Both the position numbers and the translations under genes were made by a program. The notes under the pieces were generated by a model. It saw only the letters and a program-made list of their open reading frames with translations. It did no database searches and was not told the DNA's origin. From positions 6,679,001 to 6,743,000 of the forward strand of contig NZ_CP159289.1 in the NCBI RefSeq assembly GCF_040448675.1: a DNA stretch of 64,000 bases, read 5' to 3'. The first letter of the stretch is position 1. Each line of letters starts with the position of its first letter. This stretch comes from Dyadobacter sp. 676 (GTDB taxonomy: Bacteria; Bacteroidota; Bacteroidia; Cytophagales; Spirosomataceae). Below, piece after piece: positions 9,303 through 18,275 of the stretch.

Positions 9303-10250
9303 TTGCTGGAAAAAATCATCACACTCGAAGACGTATCCATGGTCGATTTTCTCGGGATCCACAACTCGAACATCAAGGAAGTCGCCGCCGCTTTCCCCGA
9401 GAGTAAAATCATTTCACGCGGAAACGAGATCCGCATTCAGGGGACAGCCCCCGAAATAATCCGAATCACAGATGTAATCGACTCGCTTCTGGCGCATTAC
9501 CAGAAGTATGGAAAAATAACGAACGACAATGTAAAGGGCTACCTTAACGGCATCGCCAAAATGCCCGTGGCGACCGGCGAGGATGACGACGACGTGATCC
9601 TCTACGGCAACAAGGGGCTGGTAGTAAAGGCGAAAACGCCGAACCAGAAGCTGCTTGTGGAGCAGGCAGCCAAGTACGACCTGGTTTTCGCGATTGGCCC
9701 GGCAGGTACGGGTAAAACATATACAGCCGTGGCGATTGCCGTCAAGGCGTTGAAAAACAAGGAAGTAAGAAAGATCATTATCACCCGGCCGGCTGTGGAG
9801 GCAGGCGAGAACCTGGGGTTTTTACCGGGCGACCTGAAAGAAAAGATCGATCCGTACCTGCGCCCGATTTACGACGCGCTCGACGACATGATCGCGCCGG
9901 AAAAGTTGAAGCTGTACCTGGAAAGCCGGGTTATCGAAATCGCCCCGCTCGCGTACATGCGGGGACGTACGCTGAACAATGCGTTCATTCTTCTGGACGA
10001 GGCCCAGAACACCACGCCCATGCAGATGAAGATGTTCCTGACCCGTATGGGCCCGAGCTCGAAGGCGATCATTACAGGCGACAAATCGCAAATCGACCTT
10101 CCTAAGAACCTCAAATCGGGGCTGATCGACTCCCTGACGGTTTTGAAGGGCATCAAGGGTATCAGTTTCGTGGAACTCGACGGATCGGACGTTGTAAGGC
10201 ACCGTTTGGTGAAGGATATTCTTGCCGCCTATGAAAAATCGGAGAAATAA
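9303..10250 (+). CDS. PhoH-like ATPase
   Basis: The 315-residue protein has Walker A GPAGTGKT at residues 132-139, and the family segments ITRPAVEAGENLGFLPGDLKEK and NAFILLDEAQN followed by TRMGPSSKAIITGD. The first 90 residues form the usual KH-like N-terminal region of the PhoH/YbeZ group. These cytoplasmic ATPases are linked to RNA metabolism and ribosome maturation (often next to ybeY), but the reaction is not settled. The start appears to be TTG at 9303, because the conserved EKIITLED segment begins only two codons later and no ATG is available upstream in frame. The 3' end overlaps the next gene by 20 bases. Confidence 0.88.
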   Translation: MLEKIITLEDVSMVDFLGIHNSNIKEVAAAFPESKIISRGNEIRIQGTAPEIIRITDVIDSLLAHYQKYGKITNDNVKGYLNGIAKMPVATGEDDDDVILYGNKGLVVKAKTPNQKLLVEQAAKYDLVFAIGPAGTGKTYTAVAIAVKALKNKEVRKIIITRPAVEAGENLGFLPGDLKEKIDPYLRPIYDALDDMIAPEKLKLYLESRVIEIAPLAYMRGRTLNNAFILLDEAQNTTPMQMKMFLTRMGPSSKAIITGDKSQIDLPKNLKSGLIDSLTVLKGIKGISFVELDGSDVVRHRLVKDILAAYEKSEK

Positions 10251-11508
10251 ACTGCTGCTGGCAGGCCTTCTGCTGGTTTCCGCGCTCGCACAGGCGCAGG
10301 ACTCGCTCGTTACGCGTTGCGCCAGCACGGAGCGCGATTCGGTGCGGCTATTAAAAAATCCTTCTCTGAGAAACCTGCGGATGCGATCGGAGGCGGCTAT
10401 TCAGGATTACCTGAGGGGGCGATCCGGCGCGCGTACGAACGCGGGCGAGGTTGTCACGATCCCGGTGGTCGTGCATGTGGTGCATAACCGTGCGGATAAT
10501 GTGATCGGAGGCCCCAACAACGGCAATATCACCGACGCGCAAATCCAGAGCCAGATCGACGTCCTGAATGAAGACTATGGCAACAAGTCGGGGTATAAAG
10601 GTTATTATACCGATTCGCTGGCTGTGGATACCGGTATCCGGTTCAGGCTGGTTTCGGTGGTGCGTACCTATAATGCTACGTCGCAGTTCAGCCCCATTAC
10701 CGATGCCGACGAACTGGCCGGTATTTCGCCTGCGTGGTTTACCAATCGTTATCTGAATATATGGGTAACGCGCCTGAACGACAGGTACCTGGGCACTTCC
10801 CAGTTTCCCGTCGTAACGGAGATCAATGCACGTACGGAAGGCCTCGCAACGACCGAAAATGAAGAAACCGACGCGCTGACCGACGGGGTAATCATCGATT
10901 TCCGCTATTTCGGAAGAAACTCCGACGCTATTACCAGTCGTATCTACAACCTCGGCCGTACCACGACACACGAAGTCGGGCATTGGCTCGGGCTTATTCA
11001 CATCTGGGGCGACACTACCTGCGGCACCGACTATTGTGACGATACGCCGACTGCGAACACCAAAAACGAGACTACCGACGTATCCTGTTCCGCCGTATAT
11101 TCGCAATGCCAGGGCAATGTGGTTACGCGGAATATGATCGAAAACTACATGGATTACTCGCCGGACGTCTGCATGAGCATTTTCACGAATGACCAGAAAG
11201 AACGCATGCACGCCGTGCTTGCATTGAGTCCCAGGCGCGCTAAAATGGTGGAATATTCGAAAATATCCACGGATAACCTGCTCGTGGACATTTACCCGAA
11301 CCCCGTTCGCGAGACGCTGACAGCCGATGTCTTTACACCGGGTTTGGAAAATTATACGGTGTCCGTTTACAACCAGAAAGGACAAAAAATGATGGCAGAT
11401 GCCGTCAATCGTACTTATCTCAACGTTCGAAACTTTCCAAGCGGTTTGTACTTTTATAAGGTATCGACTGCGAATCAGACAGTTACCAAACGTTTTGTTG
11501 TACGATAA
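10231..11508 (+). CDS. Secreted zinc metalloprotease, M43 (pappalysin-like) family, with type IX type-A sorting domain
   Basis: The protein has a signal peptide (MKNRRNKLLLAGLLLVSALA, then QAQ) and a metalloprotease domain. The extended zinc motif HEVGHWLGLIH has H247, E248, H251 and H257 from the ATG at 10231. The M43-like segment VVVHVVHN lies upstream and ENYMDYS downstream, before the Met-turn region. The C-terminal 80 residues form a type A sorting domain (VDIYPNPVRETL to the end FVVR), which predicts export through the type IX system and attachment to surface lipopolysaccharide. I chose ATG 10231 over an in-frame TTG at 10222. Either way the gene overlaps the PhoH-like gene by 20-29 bases, so the two are probably co-transcribed. 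The substrate is unknown. Confidence 0.92.
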   Translation: MKNRRNKLLLAGLLLVSALAQAQDSLVTRCASTERDSVRLLKNPSLRNLRMRSEAAIQDYLRGRSGARTNAGEVVTIPVVVHVVHNRADNVIGGPNNGNITDAQIQSQIDVLNEDYGNKSGYKGYYTDSLAVDTGIRFRLVSVVRTYNATSQFSPITDADELAGISPAWFTNRYLNIWVTRLNDRYLGTSQFPVVTEINARTEGLATTENEETDALTDGVIIDFRYFGRNSDAITSRIYNLGRTTTHEVGHWLGLIHIWGDTTCGTDYCDDTPTANTKNETTDVSCSAVYSQCQGNVVTRNMIENYMDYSPDVCMSIFTNDQKERMHAVLALSPRRAKMVEYSKISTDNLLVDIYPNPVRETLTADVFTPGLENYTVSVYNQKGQKMMADAVNRTYLNVRNFPSGLYFYKVSTANQTVTKRFVVR

Positions 11509-11514
11509 ATTCAC

Positions 11515-13296
11515 ATGCTATCACGCGCTCCATTTGTCAGCGTAACGCTGTTCTTTGCGGCCGGCATATTCGCGGGCGATGTACTACGTGCGGCCGCCGA
11601 TGTGACGGCCGCTTTGCTTTGGGGGGCGCTGTTGCTGGTTGGTATCGGATGCCTGCTGTTTTATTTTCGGGGACCCCGGACAGGATTTGCAGTAAGCTGG
11701 GCGGCCTGGATGTTGGTGCTTGGGGCTTGTTGTAAAATGAGTCTTGAAGCGACGAGGGACGGTCAGTTAGCCGACTTGAACGCATTGAAATATAGTTCTT
11801 ATGTCGCGGAAGTGGCAACGCATCCCGAAAAGCGCGGAAATTCGGTGCGCGTCGAGGTACGTGTGGAGCGGCTCCGGTGTGATAGCCAGTGGATAGTTCA
11901 TCCTGTCCGCGCGCTGGTTTATCTTCCGGGCAGCCTTCCAATTATTCCAAAACCGGGCGACCGCCTGGTAATCAACGGACGTCTGCAACAGCCCGAGCCT
12001 CCCAAAAACCCCGGACAATTCGATTACCGGCGATATCTGAGAAACAAGGGGATACTTTTCACCGCGTTCGTAAGAAATGGTTCGTACCGACTGATTTCCA
12101 AACATTCGGAAACGAATCCTTTTTATTGGCCGGAGGCCGTTTCGCAATGGGCGGACGGTCGTTTTCGCGACCAAATCGGCGACTCCGCGGCCTACGGGCT
12201 GGTAAAAGCCATGCTGCTAGGCCGCCGCGACGACCTACACGAACAACAGGTAGGCGATTATGTTATTTCGGGCGCCGTTCACATCCTTTCTGTTTCGGGT
12301 ATGCACGTGGCAATCATCTTTCTGGCTGCCGGCACCGCATTCGGATGGCTGAGACGCTGGCGTTCCGGAAACTGGATTTACCTTTTCCTGATGGCAGTAT
12401 TGCTTGGTTTTTATGCACTGGTAACCGGATTGCTACCTTCGGTGCAGCGCGCGGCGTTGATGTGCATGGTGCTTGTAATGGCCGAAACAGCGGGTAGGAA
12501 GCATAATTCAATGAATACGCTGGCATTTTCGGCACTGATGATTTTATTACCGGACCCGTGTGGGTTGTATGACGTGGGTTTTCAGTTGTCATATCTTGCG
12601 ATGTCCGGGATTTTCCTGCTTTATGAAGCCATTTATGGCATATTGCGGCCGTCGAACCGTATTTTCAAATTCATCTGGCAGGTCACGGCGCTTGCTTTTG
12701 CCGCCCAGATCGCCACGTTTCCTCTGAGCCTTTTTTATTTCCATCAATTTCCGACCTATTTCTGGCTGGTGAATCCGCTGATTGTTGTGTTCACCAATAT
12801 CCTGTTGCCCGCTGCGTTGCTATTGCTTGTGGCGAGTGTCCCGGGCATCGCATGGTTGTCATGGTTAACGGGCCGGGTGGTGTCGGTTTCCGCCTGGCTC
12901 ACCGATTGGTCGGCCTCGATTCCGCGCAAACTACCGGGGCATTTGATAGAAAATTTGCATTTGACCGCACTGGAGGTGTGGATACTTTATGGCTTCATAT
13001 TCCTGGTTTGGTATGCATTGCATTCCCGTTCCGCTTACGTTTTGAAGCTTTCCGTTGCAGTGGCAGCGCTCTTTGTGACAGTTTCTTTCACCAGCAGTTT
13101 AAATACTTACCTACGTGCCGAACAGATTGTATTTCAAGTGCCCAAACATCGGGTAATCGGCTTCAAAACGGGCAGCGTACTTTACCTGGTTAGCGACAAA
13201 GCTTTCGCCGGGGATTCGCAGGCATTTGACTTTAATTTGAAAAACTACGTGGCGGATCGGGAAATTGAGCGGATTGTCCGGGTTACGGCCAGATAA
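11515..13296 (+). CDS. ComEC/Rec2-family membrane protein
   Basis: The 593-residue polytopic membrane protein has two N-terminal membrane segments, then the soluble DUF4131-like region with FDYRRYLRNKGI. The competence core follows, with the family signature HILSVSGMHVAI and many transmembrane helices. ComEC forms the inner-membrane channel through which single-stranded DNA enters during transformation. The C-terminal metallo-beta-lactamase-like domain of long ComEC proteins is missing: the chain ends soon after the last helices. This short form is common in Bacteroidota, and a role in DNA uptake here is inferred, not shown. It follows the metalloprotease gene by 6 bases. Confidence 0.88.
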   Translation: MLSRAPFVSVTLFFAAGIFAGDVLRAAADVTAALLWGALLLVGIGCLLFYFRGPRTGFAVSWAAWMLVLGACCKMSLEATRDGQLADLNALKYSSYVAEVATHPEKRGNSVRVEVRVERLRCDSQWIVHPVRALVYLPGSLPIIPKPGDRLVINGRLQQPEPPKNPGQFDYRRYLRNKGILFTAFVRNGSYRLISKHSETNPFYWPEAVSQWADGRFRDQIGDSAAYGLVKAMLLGRRDDLHEQQVGDYVISGAVHILSVSGMHVAIIFLAAGTAFGWLRRWRSGNWIYLFLMAVLLGFYALVTGLLPSVQRAALMCMVLVMAETAGRKHNSMNTLAFSALMILLPDPCGLYDVGFQLSYLAMSGIFLLYEAIYGILRPSNRIFKFIWQVTALAFAAQIATFPLSLFYFHQFPTYFWLVNPLIVVFTNILLPAALLLLVASVPGIAWLSWLTGRVVSVSAWLTDWSASIPRKLPGHLIENLHLTALEVWILYGFIFLVWYALHSRSAYVLKLSVAVAALFVTVSFTSSLNTYLRAEQIVFQVPKHRVIGFKTGSVLYLVSDKAFAGDSQAFDFNLKNYVADREIERIVRVTAR

Positions 13297-13316
13297 CGAA
13301 GCGCCGTATTACAAGC

Positions 13317-14411
13317 TTATTGTACGGAATAGAGCGCTTCGATTTGCCGGGCAATCTTTTTATCCCAGGCCGCCTGGGTTCCTGCATTCAATCCATGGCC
13401 GGTTTCTCCGTCGTATCGTTCCTGGTCGCGGTTCATTTCGCGGAATGCTTCCAGGAACTGGTACTGGATTTCGCTGTCGTAGTCTTCGATTGTCAGTTCG
13501 GCCTTTCTGAGCCGTTCCTTAAATTTTTCGGCTACCAGTCTCGTAATATCGAAGTGGATCTGCTCGTGGCGCAATGTGCCGGCATTCCGCGATTCGGGCC
13601 TGCCCCACGACATGCTTTTGACCATGAATATTTTCAGGCCGATTTCAACTACCAGGTCGTCGTCCTTCGGGTAGGAGCGGCCCTCATAGCCGAAACTGGT
13701 AAATACCGCGGCTGCATACCGGCTGCCGGGCTTTGCGCTCCTCACCTTGAAATCGTCCCAGACCAGCGGCCTTTTAGGGGAATAGAAAACCGTGTCTTCC
13801 GAAGCGGTATTGTTGATTTCCTTGAAAGCCAGGACCAGATTACGCGCCAATGCGGGCGTTTTTCCGGCATTGGTCGTCATCCATTTATGAAAGTGGCTTA
13901 ATGCCTGATCCACCAGCTGTTTCACCAGCTTGTCGTGCGTAAAAGCTGTTTCCGGGCGGGTGTAATTGGCGGCCGTTTGATAGCCTGTCAGCTCCACCGG
14001 TTGCATATTCCGGTACCATCGAAAGCGGACGTTCAGCCGAACTTCTCCCGTAACCCGGTTGGGTCCTACGCGTTTCTCATTGACAGACAGCTCCTTCACC
14101 GTAATATATAGCGGCAAGTAGGTTTGCTCCTTTTTCGGCGCGATGAACGACCAGTAGTCAAATAACTCGGTTTCAACCTTGCCTGGCAGTACGGCCGGTA
14201 TCTCTTTCCCGAATGCAATCACTTTTCCCAATGCCGCTCCGGGCTGAGGGCGTTGGTCTTCGACGTTTTGTATGAAGAACTTGTAGGACTTAAAAAGGCC
14301 GGCGGGATCTTTGGCAAGGGTAACAACCGACCTGTCCGGCTGTGCGTAAAGCGGGGCGAAGCCGATAACTATTACGAAAATAAGCACAATGCGCTTAGTC
14401 ATACTTTTCAA
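13317..14411 (-). CDS. Periplasmic DUF922-like putative zinc protease
   Basis: The 364-residue protein has a signal peptide (KRIVLIFVIVIGFAPLYAQ). The first half is a beta-rich region without a recognised family. The second half has PLVWDDFK, then SYAAAVFTSFGYEG-like sequence and RHEQIHFDIT, a HExxH-type zinc motif. WDDF plus HEQIH is the pattern I associate with the DUF922 family of predicted zinc-dependent proteases. Peptidase activity is inferred only from this motif. The start is either the ATG at 14411 or the one at 14402 (codon 4); the second gives a more usual signal peptide. It converges with the ComEC-like gene. Confidence 0.7.
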   Translation of the reverse strand: MKSMTKRIVLIFVIVIGFAPLYAQPDRSVVTLAKDPAGLFKSYKFFIQNVEDQRPQPGAALGKVIAFGKEIPAVLPGKVETELFDYWSFIAPKKEQTYLPLYITVKELSVNEKRVGPNRVTGEVRLNVRFRWYRNMQPVELTGYQTAANYTRPETAFTHDKLVKQLVDQALSHFHKWMTTNAGKTPALARNLVLAFKEINNTASEDTVFYSPKRPLVWDDFKVRSAKPGSRYAAAVFTSFGYEGRSYPKDDDLVVEIGLKIFMVKSMSWGRPESRNAGTLRHEQIHFDITRLVAEKFKERLRKAELTIEDYDSEIQYQFLEAFREMNRDQERYDGETGHGLNAGTQAAWDKKIARQIEALYSVQ

Positions 14412-14474
14412 ATTGCGTTGAATCCAGCCGTCATTTCCCTAAGTTTGTACCTTGAATTTTGGAACGGACAGAGA

Positions 14475-14957
14475 ATGACACTACCTACAACGAATTTGCG
14501 GCCGGAATTTGATGACATTTTTATGGACCTGGCAAAAAATCTTGCCAAGCGCTCGCATTGTATAAAAGCCCAGGTCGGTGCCGTGCTCACGAAGGATACA
14601 CGGATTATTTCCATCGGGTACAATGGCCCTCCGGCGGGTACGCACAACTGCGACGAGGAATTTCCGGGAGTAGGGTGTCCGAGGGATGCGAAAGGCAGCT
14701 GTTCGCTGGCTCTGCACGCGGAGCAGAACGCTATTCTTTTCGCCGTGAAGAATGGCTCAAACATCGAAGGATCAACACTTTTCGTCACGCTCGCACCCTG
14801 CATCGCATGCGCAAGGGTGATTTACACAATGAAGATCAAAAAAGTAATTTTCCTGCATTCTTACGCAGCGTACAAAGGAATCGCCATAGAAGAAGGCGTA
14901 GAATTCCTGAGGCGATTCGGGGTGGAGGTGGAGCAATATAAGGGAATGATTGAATGA
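14475..14957 (+). CDS. dCMP deaminase family protein
   Basis: The 160-residue protein belongs to the zinc-dependent cytidine/deoxycytidylate deaminase family. It has HAEQNAI (zinc histidine and proton-shuttle glutamate) and the second zinc motif APCIACARV with PCxxC. The segment GYNGPPAGTHNCDEEFPGVG is typical of dCMP deaminases. The expected reaction is dCMP to dUMP, feeding dTMP synthesis. The open frame extends upstream to 14253, but that would overlap the oppositely oriented gene by about 150 bases, so I prefer the ATG at 14475. The stop codon lies inside the left arm of a large hairpin. Confidence 0.88.
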   Translation: MTLPTTNLRPEFDDIFMDLAKNLAKRSHCIKAQVGAVLTKDTRIISIGYNGPPAGTHNCDEEFPGVGCPRDAKGSCSLALHAEQNAILFAVKNGSNIEGSTLFVTLAPCIACARVIYTMKIKKVIFLHSYAAYKGIAIEEGVEFLRRFGVEVEQYKGMIE

Positions 14958-15014
14958 GTGAATGTTTTAGTACCTATTCACCCATTCAATCATTCGCACA
15001 TTCGCTCATTAATG
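14945..15014. repeat. Octamer-repeat hairpin between convergent genes, overlapping both stop codons
   Basis: Arms 14945-14964 and 14975-14994 are reverse complements over 20 bases with two mismatches and a 10-base loop. The right half reads as 8-base units (TATTCACC, CATTCAAT, CATTCGCA, CATTCGCT, CATTAATG) from 14975 to 15014. The stop codon of the dCMP deaminase gene lies in the left arm, and the stop codon of the slyD-like gene (15009-15011) is in the last unit. It probably serves as a shared terminator. The same words recur at 19339-19478. Confidence 0.75.
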
Positions 15015-15524
15015 ATGATGCACCCCGCCGGCCCCGTGTACATGTCCGTGGTCGAGTTCTTCGCGCGTGGCGGCGCGTACGCTCAGGATTTTGCCTGCGA
15101 AATGCATTTCCTTGCCTGCGAGCGGGTGGTTGAAGTTCATGATCACGACGTCGTCGTGGATTTCGACGATCTGGCCATGGAGCCTTTCGCCGTCTTCGTT
15201 GGTCATCGGGATAATGTTGCCCACTTGCAACAACTCATTCTGATCCACCTCGCTGTTCTGAAATACGGATTTAGGGAGATCTACCACGGCCTCCTCGTCG
15301 TATTCCCCGTAACCTTCCTCGGGCGCTACGCTAAATTCGAAAGTATCGCCCGCGGAAAGGCCTTCGATCTGGCTTTCAAAACCTTCGGGTAAACCGCTGA
15401 TGCCCTGGATGAAGTACATCGGGTCGTTTTCGGTTACCACTTCCACCACGTCCGTTTCACCTTCCGAATCCGGAATGCTTAGACTATATGTGAGCGCTAC
15501 GACGCTATTTTTTTCGACTTTCAT
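15009..15524 (-). CDS. slyD: SlyD-like FKBP-type peptidyl-prolyl isomerase
   Basis: The 171-residue protein has the SlyD arrangement: an FKBP half at the start (VVALTYSL, then GLPEGFESQIEGLSAGD), an inserted chaperone flap (about 70-125), and FNHPLAGKEMHFAGKILSV returning to the FKBP fold. The histidine-rich tail (HGHVHGAGGVHHH) resembles the metal-binding tail of SlyD. Known SlyD proteins are cytoplasmic folding helpers and nickel-binding proteins. Nickel delivery here is not supported by any neighbour. The stop codon is embedded in the octamer repeats. Confidence 0.88.
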   Translation of the reverse strand: MKVEKNSVVALTYSLSIPDSEGETDVVEVVTENDPMYFIQGISGLPEGFESQIEGLSAGDTFEFSVAPEEGYGEYDEEAVVDLPKSVFQNSEVDQNELLQVGNIIPMTNEDGERLHGQIVEIHDDVVIMNFNHPLAGKEMHFAGKILSVRAATREELDHGHVHGAGGVHHH

Positions 15525-15620
15525 TTGCTAGTTTGATTAAAATGATGGTTGTTGTAAAAGAATTGTTCCCTGGAAGAGCACGGGAACAAACGTACGGCAA
15601 TTTTGTCAAAATGTCATTAG

Positions 15621-16223
15621 ATGAATTTTTTAGCGCATATTTTACTGTCTGGCGAGAATGAGGGGGTGATGATGGGAAATTATGTCGGCGATTTCATCAA
15701 AGGTCGGTTAAGCAACGAAAAAACCGCAAACTGGAACCCGGACTACGTCCTGGGACTTAAATTGCACCGCTTTATTGATTCTTTCACGGACAGCCACCCG
15801 GAAGTGCTCGAAGCCAAAGATGTGGCGGCCGTTACCCAGGGCAAGCTGGCGGGCATTGTAATGGACATCTATTTCGACTACTTCCTTGCCAAAAATTTCG
15901 AGCATTATCATAAGGAACCACTGTTTGTGTACGCCCATCGCATGTATTCGGTCATTGAAAAGAACGAGCATCTGGTCCCCGAAACAATGGTGCCGATGGT
16001 GCGCTCGATGATCCGCCAGGATTGGCTCACTACCTATGCGACGCTGGAAGGCATCGACACCACGTTTCATCGGCTTTCGCGCCGGGCCGGTTTTCTGGCG
16101 CCTATCTATGGGGCGGTCAGTGAGTTGCGTGCGAATGAAGCGTTTTACTATACCAAATTCCTTTCTTTTTTCCCCGAACTGCGCCGGCAGGCGGGGCAAT
16201 TTATCGTGGATAACGCGGCGTAA
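15621..16223 (+). CDS. Acyl carrier protein phosphodiesterase family (AcpH-like)
   Basis: The 200-residue protein starts MNFLAHILLSG and has GNYVGDFIKGR and LHRFIDSFTDSHPEV, the conserved histidine and aspartate positions of the AcpH/DUF479 family. In E. coli AcpH removes the 4'-phosphopantetheine group from acyl carrier protein. Many Bacteroidota members are only assigned by similarity, so the reaction is inferred. The ATG at 15621 is the only start that keeps the conserved N-terminus. holA follows about 60 bases later. Confidence 0.85.
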   Translation: MNFLAHILLSGENEGVMMGNYVGDFIKGRLSNEKTANWNPDYVLGLKLHRFIDSFTDSHPEVLEAKDVAAVTQGKLAGIVMDIYFDYFLAKNFEHYHKEPLFVYAHRMYSVIEKNEHLVPETMVPMVRSMIRQDWLTTYATLEGIDTTFHRLSRRAGFLAPIYGAVSELRANEAFYYTKFLSFFPELRRQAGQFIVDNAA

Positions 16224-16285
16224 ATAGGCCCGGAAACGGTAAATTTGAAGTCCGGATGATTTGCTCCGGCCCAATTCGCATACCA

Positions 16286-17305
16286 ATGGCACAAACACCT
16301 GATATCGCTCTCAAAGAAATTAAAAGCAAGAAGTTCCGGCCGCTGTATTTCCTGCATGGCGACGAGCCTTACTACATAGATTCCATTGCCGAGGAGCTTG
16401 AAAATAAAGTAGTTCCGGAATCGGAGCGGGGCTTCAACCAGTTTGTGCTTTACGGGAAAGATACGGATGTCGCGGGTGTGCTGAGCTATGCGCGCCGTTT
16501 TCCGTTCATGGCCGAGCGCCAGCTGGTGCTGGTAAAGGAAGCGCATCGCCTCAATGGCATCGAACAAAAAGAGCAACAGCAGCGCCTGGAAGATTATGCG
16601 TTGAACCCGGTGCCGAGTACGGTATTGGTTTTTTGCTATCACGCCAATGCGGATGAACGTAAATCTTACCTTAAAGCCTGCAATGCGAACGGGATGGTTG
16701 TGCAGTCTAAAAAGATGTACGATAACAAATTGCCGGATTGGGTGGCCTCCTTTTGCCAGCACGAAGGCGTGAAGATCAGCCCCAAAGCGGTACAAATGCT
16801 CGTCGACAATATCGGTCACGACCTGAAACGGCTTTCGAACGAGATCCGCAAAATCATGGTGAATTTGCGTGTGGATGAAGGTATCGACGCGGCTGCCGTC
16901 GAAAAGTTCGTCGGGATCAGCAAGGAATACAATGTGTTTGAATTCCAGAAGGCGTTAATGCACAGGGATGTGTTGAAAGCGAATCAGATAGCGGCTTTTT
17001 TTGCAGCAAATTCCAAAGATAACCCCCTCGCTCCGATACTGATCATTCTCTTTGGTTTCTTCTCCAAACTGCTTCTTACTCATGCCACCCGGGATAAATC
17101 GGAGAAAGGGCTCGCCGCGGAACTGGGCGTCAATCCCTATTTCGTGAAAGATTATCTGCTGGCAGCGCGTAATTATCCTATGGCGAAAGTCGTCAATATT
17201 ATCCACTACCTGCGCGAGTGCGACGGACGCCTGAAAGGGCTCGATGGCACGAGTATAGCGGAAGGCGAGCTGCTACGCGAACTGGTTTTCAAAATTGTGC
17301 ATTAA
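16286..17305 (+). CDS. holA: DNA polymerase III subunit delta
   Basis: The 339-residue protein (from ATG 16286) matches HolA: the N-terminal KKFRPLYFLHGDEPYYID is the conserved start of the delta-subunit AAA+ fold. It is followed by FPFMAERQLVLVKEA, LVFCYHANADERK and the C-terminal helical domain with ISKEYNVFEFQKAL and the closing segment LKGLDGTSIAEGELLRELVF. Delta opens the sliding clamp within the clamp loader. An in-frame ATG at 16256 would add ten residues of unlikely sequence, so I start at 16286. Confidence 0.93.
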   Translation: MAQTPDIALKEIKSKKFRPLYFLHGDEPYYIDSIAEELENKVVPESERGFNQFVLYGKDTDVAGVLSYARRFPFMAERQLVLVKEAHRLNGIEQKEQQQRLEDYALNPVPSTVLVFCYHANADERKSYLKACNANGMVVQSKKMYDNKLPDWVASFCQHEGVKISPKAVQMLVDNIGHDLKRLSNEIRKIMVNLRVDEGIDAAAVEKFVGISKEYNVFEFQKALMHRDVLKANQIAAFFAANSKDNPLAPILIILFGFFSKLLLTHATRDKSEKGLAAELGVNPYFVKDYLLAARNYPMAKVVNIIHYLRECDGRLKGLDGTSIAEGELLRELVFKIVH

Positions 17306-17366
17306 ACCGTTACGGTTACGCAAGAAACGGGTTTGAGTACCCGGGACTTTGCCGTATTTTTCAAAA

Positions 17367-18275
17367 ATGGATCAACAAACGCTTCTGATTCCCGCTTCGC
17401 CGATTTTCAGCTTCCGGGAATGCCATTGGTTTCTGGACCGCGATTACGACGATTGTATGCACACGATCCGCGGCGAATCGGTTTTAAAGGCCATTCGTAC
17501 CCCGTTCGGCGACATCCTGTTCGGTGTGAGCGGCGACGGCGAATTTCTGAAAACGACCATATTGAATGGTCCGGTCACGCCCGACGCCCGCAATTTCCTG
17601 GCCGACTACGTGGCCGACTGGTTCGACGTGCGCCGGGATATCGGGCCCTTTTATGAACTTTTGCGGGCCGATTCCCGGGTCGCCTATATGGCCGAGGCGT
17701 TCAGAGGTTTGCGCCTCGTAGGCATTTCCGATATGTTCGAAGCGATTTGCTGGTCCATTATCGGTCAGCAGATCAATCTTACATTCGCGTACAAACTGAA
17801 ACGCCGGATGGTGGAGCGATACGGGACCCATATCGGGTGGGGCGGCGAGGTATTTCCGGTTTTTCCTGCACCCGAGGTATTGGCCGGTGCGAATATCGAA
17901 GAACTGCGGGCAATGCAGTTTTCGCAAAAAAAGGCCGAATATGTGGTCGGGATCGCACGGGCATTTGCCGAGGGGAAACTGTGCCCGGAGTTGATAGCGG
18001 CATTACCGGATTTTGAGTCGCGGCAAAAGGCGCTGACGGCCTACAAAGGCGTAGGTATATGGACGGCCAACTATGTACTAATGAAAACATTTCGCATGCC
18101 GGAAGGTATCCCGCATGGCGATGTGGGGCTGCTGAATGCGCTCACCGGCCACGGCATCATTGGCGAAAGGAGCGAAAAAGACAAGATCGAGGCGTTCTTC
18201 AATGCTTTTCCCGGCTGGGAAACTTATCTGACATTCTATCTTTGGCGAAGTCTGGCAGTGAAGCGGTTACCTTGA
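17367..18275 (+). CDS. AlkA-like DNA-3-methyladenine glycosylase (HhH-GPD family)
   Basis: The 302-residue protein contains an HhH-GPD core: QQINLTFAYKLKRRMVERYG, LRAMQFSQKKAEYVVGIARA, the hairpin segment YKGVGIWTANYVLM, and GIPHGDVGL, in which the aspartate sits at the catalytic position. The N-terminal 110 residues resemble the AlkA-type accessory domain. Known AlkA enzymes remove 3-methylated and other alkylated bases from DNA. I use ATG 17367; a TTG at 17349 adds six residues. The neighbouring Ada-domain and 2OG-oxygenase genes support a role in alkylation repair. The last nine bases overlap the convergent Ada-domain gene. Confidence 0.87.
   Translation: MDQQTLLIPASPIFSFRECHWFLDRDYDDCMHTIRGESVLKAIRTPFGDILFGVSGDGEFLKTTILNGPVTPDARNFLADYVADWFDVRRDIGPFYELLRADSRVAYMAEAFRGLRLVGISDMFEAICWSIIGQQINLTFAYKLKRRMVERYGTHIGWGGEVFPVFPAPEVLAGANIEELRAMQFSQKKAEYVVGIARAFAEGKLCPELIAALPDFESRQKALTAYKGVGIWTANYVLMKTFRMPEGIPHGDVGLLNALTGHGIIGERSEKDKIEAFFNAFPGWETYLTFYLWRSLAVKRLP

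Noticed and set aside
13320..13901. 193-codon plus-strand frame over the DUF922-like gene
   Set aside because: It is fully antisense to a gene with signal peptide and HExxH motif, and has no own start signal.
14253..14474. Upstream extension of the dCMP deaminase gene
   Set aside because: It would overlap the divergent gene by about 150 bases and adds no conserved sequence; ATG 14475 is enough for the family.
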